Shown here one piece after another: positions 61,264 through 64,000 of a stretch of 64,000 nucleotides of DNA. The position numbers and the translations under genes were made by a program. The DNA is taken from the NCBI GenBank assembly GCA_036847185.1, contig DAIUAM010000002.1:1-64000 (forward strand). Reading direction: 5' to 3'. A model generated the notes under the pieces. It was not told the DNA's origin and ran no database searches. It was given only the letters and a program-made list of their open reading frames with translations. Within the stretch, counting starts at the first letter, position 1, and each line of letters opens with the position of its first letter. The DNA comes from UBA4738 sp002413305. Lineage in GTDB: Bacteria > Actinomycetota > UBA4738.

Positions 61264-63102
61264 GTGTCGACCATCGCATCCACCATCGACGGCCGCTACC
61301 AGGTCATCACCCGCATCGCCTCCGGCGGCATGGGGGAGGTCTACCGCGCCCACGACGCGGTCCTCGGGCGCGAGGTCGCGCTGAAGGTTCTGCACACGCA
61401 CCTGGCCGGCGACCGCGGCTTCGTCGAGCGGTTCCGCCGTGAGGCTCGGGCCGCCGCCATCTTGAATCACCCGAACATCGTCGGCGTCTACGACTGGGGC
61501 AGTACCGAGGGCACGTACTTCATGATCATGGAGTTCGTCCGCGGGATGAACGTCCGGTCGCTCTTGACCGCCTACGAGCGGCTCGAACCGGCCCAGGTGG
61601 CCGAGATCGTCCTCCCCGTCCTCTCCGCTCTCGACCACGCCCACGGGCACGGCATCGTCCACCGGGACATCAAACCGGAGAACATCCTCATCTCAGAGGA
61701 CGGCATGGTGAAGGTGGCCGACTTCGGCCTGGCCCGGGCCTACGCGGAGTCGAGCGTCAGCCAGGCCGAAGGGACGGTCACCGGGACGGTCCAGTACCTG
61801 GCCCCCGAGCAGATCCGGGGCGAGCCCGCCGATCCACGCAGCGACCTCTACGCGCTGGGCGTGGTGATGTTCGAACTACTCACCGGCAGGACGCCATTCT
61901 CCGGCGAGACCTCGCTGGCCATCGCGTACCAGCACCTGTCGGCGAACGTGCCCGCGCCGTCCACGGTCGCCCCGGGCGTGTATCCGGGGCTGGACGAAGC
62001 GGTGCTGCATGCAACGGTCCGGGAGCGCGACGAACGCCCGGCGTCGGCCCGAGCGTTCCGGAGCGAGATCGTCCGCGCCGCTGCCCTGCTGCCGCCGGCC
62101 GGCGCCATCCGCGAGCTGGCGGGGCAGATCCCGACATCGGAATACGTGCCTGAGGAACGCGCCACCACCGTCACGATCCCCCGCGCGCAGTCGCCTCGGG
62201 CCCGCCGGGCGCGGAAGCTCCGGTGGGCGTTCGGCATCCTCGCCGTTCTCCTGGCACTGGCCGGCGGAGGGGTGGCCGGGTGGACCTACCTCGTCCCCCA
62301 CTACGCGCACGTGCCGCGCGTGGCCGGTCGGCAGTTCAACGACGCGTCGGACCTCCTGCAGCGAGCGGGGTTCGTCGTCCGGCAGGGTCCAGAAGAGAAC
62401 TCGCACACCGTGCCCGCCGGCACGGTGATCCGTTCGATCCCACCGCCCGGGACCCGGTTGCAGAAGGGCAAGGTGGTCCAGCTGATCGTGTCGAAGGGCC
62501 CCGAGCTCCTGCTCGTCCCGGACGTCCACAGCATCGCCGAGACGGTCGCGCGCGACCGGCTCGAGACCGCCGGGTTCACCGTCACGGTCAAGCGCGCCTC
62601 GAGCGAGACGATCGGCAAGGGCAAGGTTATCGACCAGAGCCCGGAGAACGGCGAGAAGCTCGAGAAGGGTTCGGCGGTCACCATCACGGTGAGCACCGGC
62701 CCGCCGCTGGTGAAGATCCCCGACGTCTCCAACCAGCCGTTCGACGCCGCGAAGGCGACCCTGGAGGGGCTGGGGTTCAAGGTGACCCGCACCGACGACT
62801 ATTCGACGTCGGTCGACAAGGGGAACGTCATCGGCACCAGTCCCCGGATCGGCAGCAGCCCGCCGAAGGGCTCCACGATCACGGTCACCGTGTCGAAGGG
62901 CCCGAAGACCTTCCCCATGCCGGACGTGGTGAACAAGACGAAGGACGAGGCGCTGAACACCCTGCAGGCGCTCGGGCTGACCGTCGACATCGTACTCGTG
63001 CCGGCCGGCACCGCGCCCCCCGACCAGGTGGTGTTCCAGGACCCCGCGGCTGGCACGACGGTGAAGCAGGGCGACACCGTAACGATCTTCGTCACGTCCT
63101 GA
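61264..63102 (+). CDS. pknB: PASTA-domain serine/threonine protein kinase (PknB-like)
   Basis: A 612-residue transmembrane kinase. The kinase domain spans about residues 9-265 with the P-loop IASGGMGEVY, VALKVL, HRDIKPEN and ADFGLA. One transmembrane helix lies at about 320-344, then four extracellular PASTA repeats (about 350-415, 418-483, 483-549, 551-612). PASTA domains bind muropeptides or lipid II, so the protein probably senses wall synthesis and phosphorylates division proteins. In most actinobacteria it sits with ftsW/pbp and a PP2C phosphatase; here it stands beside endonuclease IV. GTG 61264 was chosen because the promoter overlaps the earlier ATG. Confidence 0.93.
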   Translation: MSTIASTIDGRYQVITRIASGGMGEVYRAHDAVLGREVALKVLHTHLAGDRGFVERFRREARAAAILNHPNIVGVYDWGSTEGTYFMIMEFVRGMNVRSLLTAYERLEPAQVAEIVLPVLSALDHAHGHGIVHRDIKPENILISEDGMVKVADFGLARAYAESSVSQAEGTVTGTVQYLAPEQIRGEPADPRSDLYALGVVMFELLTGRTPFSGETSLAIAYQHLSANVPAPSTVAPGVYPGLDEAVLHATVRERDERPASARAFRSEIVRAAALLPPAGAIRELAGQIPTSEYVPEERATTVTIPRAQSPRARRARKLRWAFGILAVLLALAGGGVAGWTYLVPHYAHVPRVAGRQFNDASDLLQRAGFVVRQGPEENSHTVPAGTVIRSIPPPGTRLQKGKVVQLIVSKGPELLLVPDVHSIAETVARDRLETAGFTVTVKRASSETIGKGKVIDQSPENGEKLEKGSAVTITVSTGPPLVKIPDVSNQPFDAAKATLEGLGFKVTRTDDYSTSVDKGNVIGTSPRIGSSPPKGSTITVTVSKGPKTFPMPDVVNKTKDEALNTLQALGLTVDIVLVPAGTAPPDQVVFQDPAAGTTVKQGDTVTIFVTS

Positions 63103-63107
63103 CCGGC

Positions 63108-63953
63108 GTGCAGATCGGCGCCCACGTCTCGACCCACGGCGGGCTGTTCGGGGCCATCCACTCGGCCCAGGAGATCGGCGCCGACGCGGCTCAGATCTGG
63201 GGTTCGAACCCGCGGGCATGGCGGCCGCCATCGGTCGGCCCGGACGGGGCGCGGGCGTTCGGGGATGCCTGGCGCGAAGCCGGCCTGGGGCCGCTGTTCC
63301 TTCACGCACCGTACATGGTCAACGTGGCCTCGCCGAACCCGGATTTCCGCCGCCGGTCGGTCAACCTCGCCCGGGCGACGGTGGCGCTGGCCGAAGGCAT
63401 CGGCGCCGTCGGCGTAGTCGTCCACGCGGGCGCGGCCGGCCGGACCACCCCTCGAGAGACCGCGCTTCGGACGGCGGCCGATTCGTTCGTGGCCATCGCT
63501 TCCGACGCCTCGTCGACCTTCGTGCTGATCGAGCTCATGGCCGGCGGCGCGGGGATGGTGGCGTCGGACTTCGGCGAAGCCGGGGAGCTGTTCGACGCCT
63601 GCTCCCGGCACCCGCGGCTCGGGCTGTGCGCGGACACCTGCCATCTGTTCGCCGCCGGCTACGCGCTCGATACGGCGGCGGGCGTCGGGGAGGCTTTCGC
63701 GGAGCTCCGTCGATACCGCCTCGGCACCCGGCTGAAGCTCGTCCACGCGAACGATTCGAAGTATCCGCGTGGGATGCGCCGTGACAGCCACGAGCACATC
63801 GGCGAGGGCTTCATCGGGGAGGACGGCTTCCGGGCGATCCTGCGCCATCCCGCAGTCCGGCGGTGCGCGGTGGTCTGCGAGACGCGGGGCGGCGTCGAAG
63901 AGCACGCCCGAGACGTGGCCACGCTGAAGCGGCTCGCCAGGCCGGCGCGATAG
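63108..63953 (+). CDS. nfo: Deoxyribonuclease IV (AP endonuclease)
   Basis: A 281-residue TIM-barrel, three-metal AP endonuclease of base-excision repair. It starts VQIGAHVSTHGG; metal-ligand regions are VVVHAGAAG, LIELMAG, ADTCHLFAAGYAL, VHANDSK and DSHEHIGEG. The usual LENTAGQG reads LIELMAGGAG, but the Glu ligand is kept. GTG 63108 lies 5 bases after the kinase stop codon, so the two genes are probably co-transcribed. Confidence 0.92.
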   Translation: MQIGAHVSTHGGLFGAIHSAQEIGADAAQIWGSNPRAWRPPSVGPDGARAFGDAWREAGLGPLFLHAPYMVNVASPNPDFRRRSVNLARATVALAEGIGAVGVVVHAGAAGRTTPRETALRTAADSFVAIASDASSTFVLIELMAGGAGMVASDFGEAGELFDACSRHPRLGLCADTCHLFAAGYALDTAAGVGEAFAELRRYRLGTRLKLVHANDSKYPRGMRRDSHEHIGEGFIGEDGFRAILRHPAVRRCAVVCETRGGVEEHARDVATLKRLARPAR

Positions 63954-63965
63954 TCTTCGCTCTCG

Positions 63966-64000
63966 ATGGCCTTCCTCTCCGCGGTCTCCCTGGACGACGT
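63966..64000 (+). CDS. Start of a further gene, cut by the window edge
   Basis: ATG 63966 opens a frame (MAFLSAVSLDDV) that runs off the window 12 bases after nfo. Too short to identify. The same spacing and strand as the preceding gene suggest it continues the operon. Confidence 0.35.
   Translation, partial: MAFLSAVSLDD

Noticed and set aside
63199..63216. GGGGTTCGAACCCG, like a tRNA T-arm
   Set aside because: It lies inside the nfo coding frame (GSNPRAW). TTCGAA-containing strings are frequent in this genome's coding DNA, and no cloverleaf could be drawn around this or similar sites in ftsZ and rluD.

Overview
The window is GC-rich throughout and reads as a contig from a deep-branching actinobacterium (Actinomycetota). 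The evidence is a complete division and cell-wall (dcw) cluster in actinobacterial order that has SepF and DivIVA but no FtsA; a MurE with the meso-diaminopimelate-type DNPR motif; a LexA box of the GAAC-N4-GTTC type; DUF3040 and DUF6504 proteins; an ileS of the M. tuberculosis type behind a T-box; and -10 elements that mostly read TAGANT or TACANT. No tRNA, rRNA, CRISPR array, prophage or intact insertion sequence was seen.

Layout. 1-3.4 kb: a PD-(D/E)XK nuclease with an Fe-S cysteine set, then rluD, lspA, a DksA/TraR protein and a DUF167 gene on the minus strand. 3.5-6.8 kb: T-box and ileS. 6.8-25.9 kb: one long minus-strand operon mraZ-(microprotein)-rsmH-ftsL-ftsI-murE-murF-mraY-murD-ftsW-murG-murC-ftsQ-ftsZ-pgeF-yggS-sepF-yggT-divIVA. 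Most joints are 1-8 bp overlaps (ATGA/GTGA). The operon starts at a promoter embedded in MraZ-type GTGG repeats, and ftsZ has its own second promoter. 26-31 kb: an HNH endonuclease, then a MoxR ATPase - DUF58 - transglutaminase operon. 31-37.2 kb: a MerR-like regulator, a DUF3040 protein, and an SOS mutagenesis operon (DUF6504-dnaE2-dinB) with a consensus promoter and a perfect LexA palindrome.

37-44 kb: an MBL-fold hydrolase, then a sulfur locus. A lipoprotein/ATPase/permease importer of the SsuABC type and an Rrf2 regulator are divergent from yezD, sqdB (UDP-sulfoquinovose synthase) and a membrane-anchored GT2 glycosyltransferase. The locus suggests coordinated sulfonate uptake and sulfosugar synthesis. 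44-60 kb: accessory envelope genes, comprising two hypotheticals, a twice-frameshifted secreted-protein gene, a SpoIID/LytB-domain protein, two tandem YfhO-like proteins, two paralogous GT-C-like membrane proteins flanking a GT4 glycosyltransferase and an NAD-sugar epimerase, and an MFS transporter. This looks like a surface-glycan locus. 60-64 kb: an NmrA-like reductase, an HNH remnant, a PASTA Ser/Thr kinase, endonuclease IV, and the first codons of another gene.

The most unusual points are the T-box with no visible room for stem I, the 38-residue membrane microprotein between mraZ and rsmH, the shared ssuA/yezD regulatory region, sqdB paired with a GT2 instead of the usual GT4, and the uncharacterised glycan locus. 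All functional calls come from motif recognition by eye; no database search was run.
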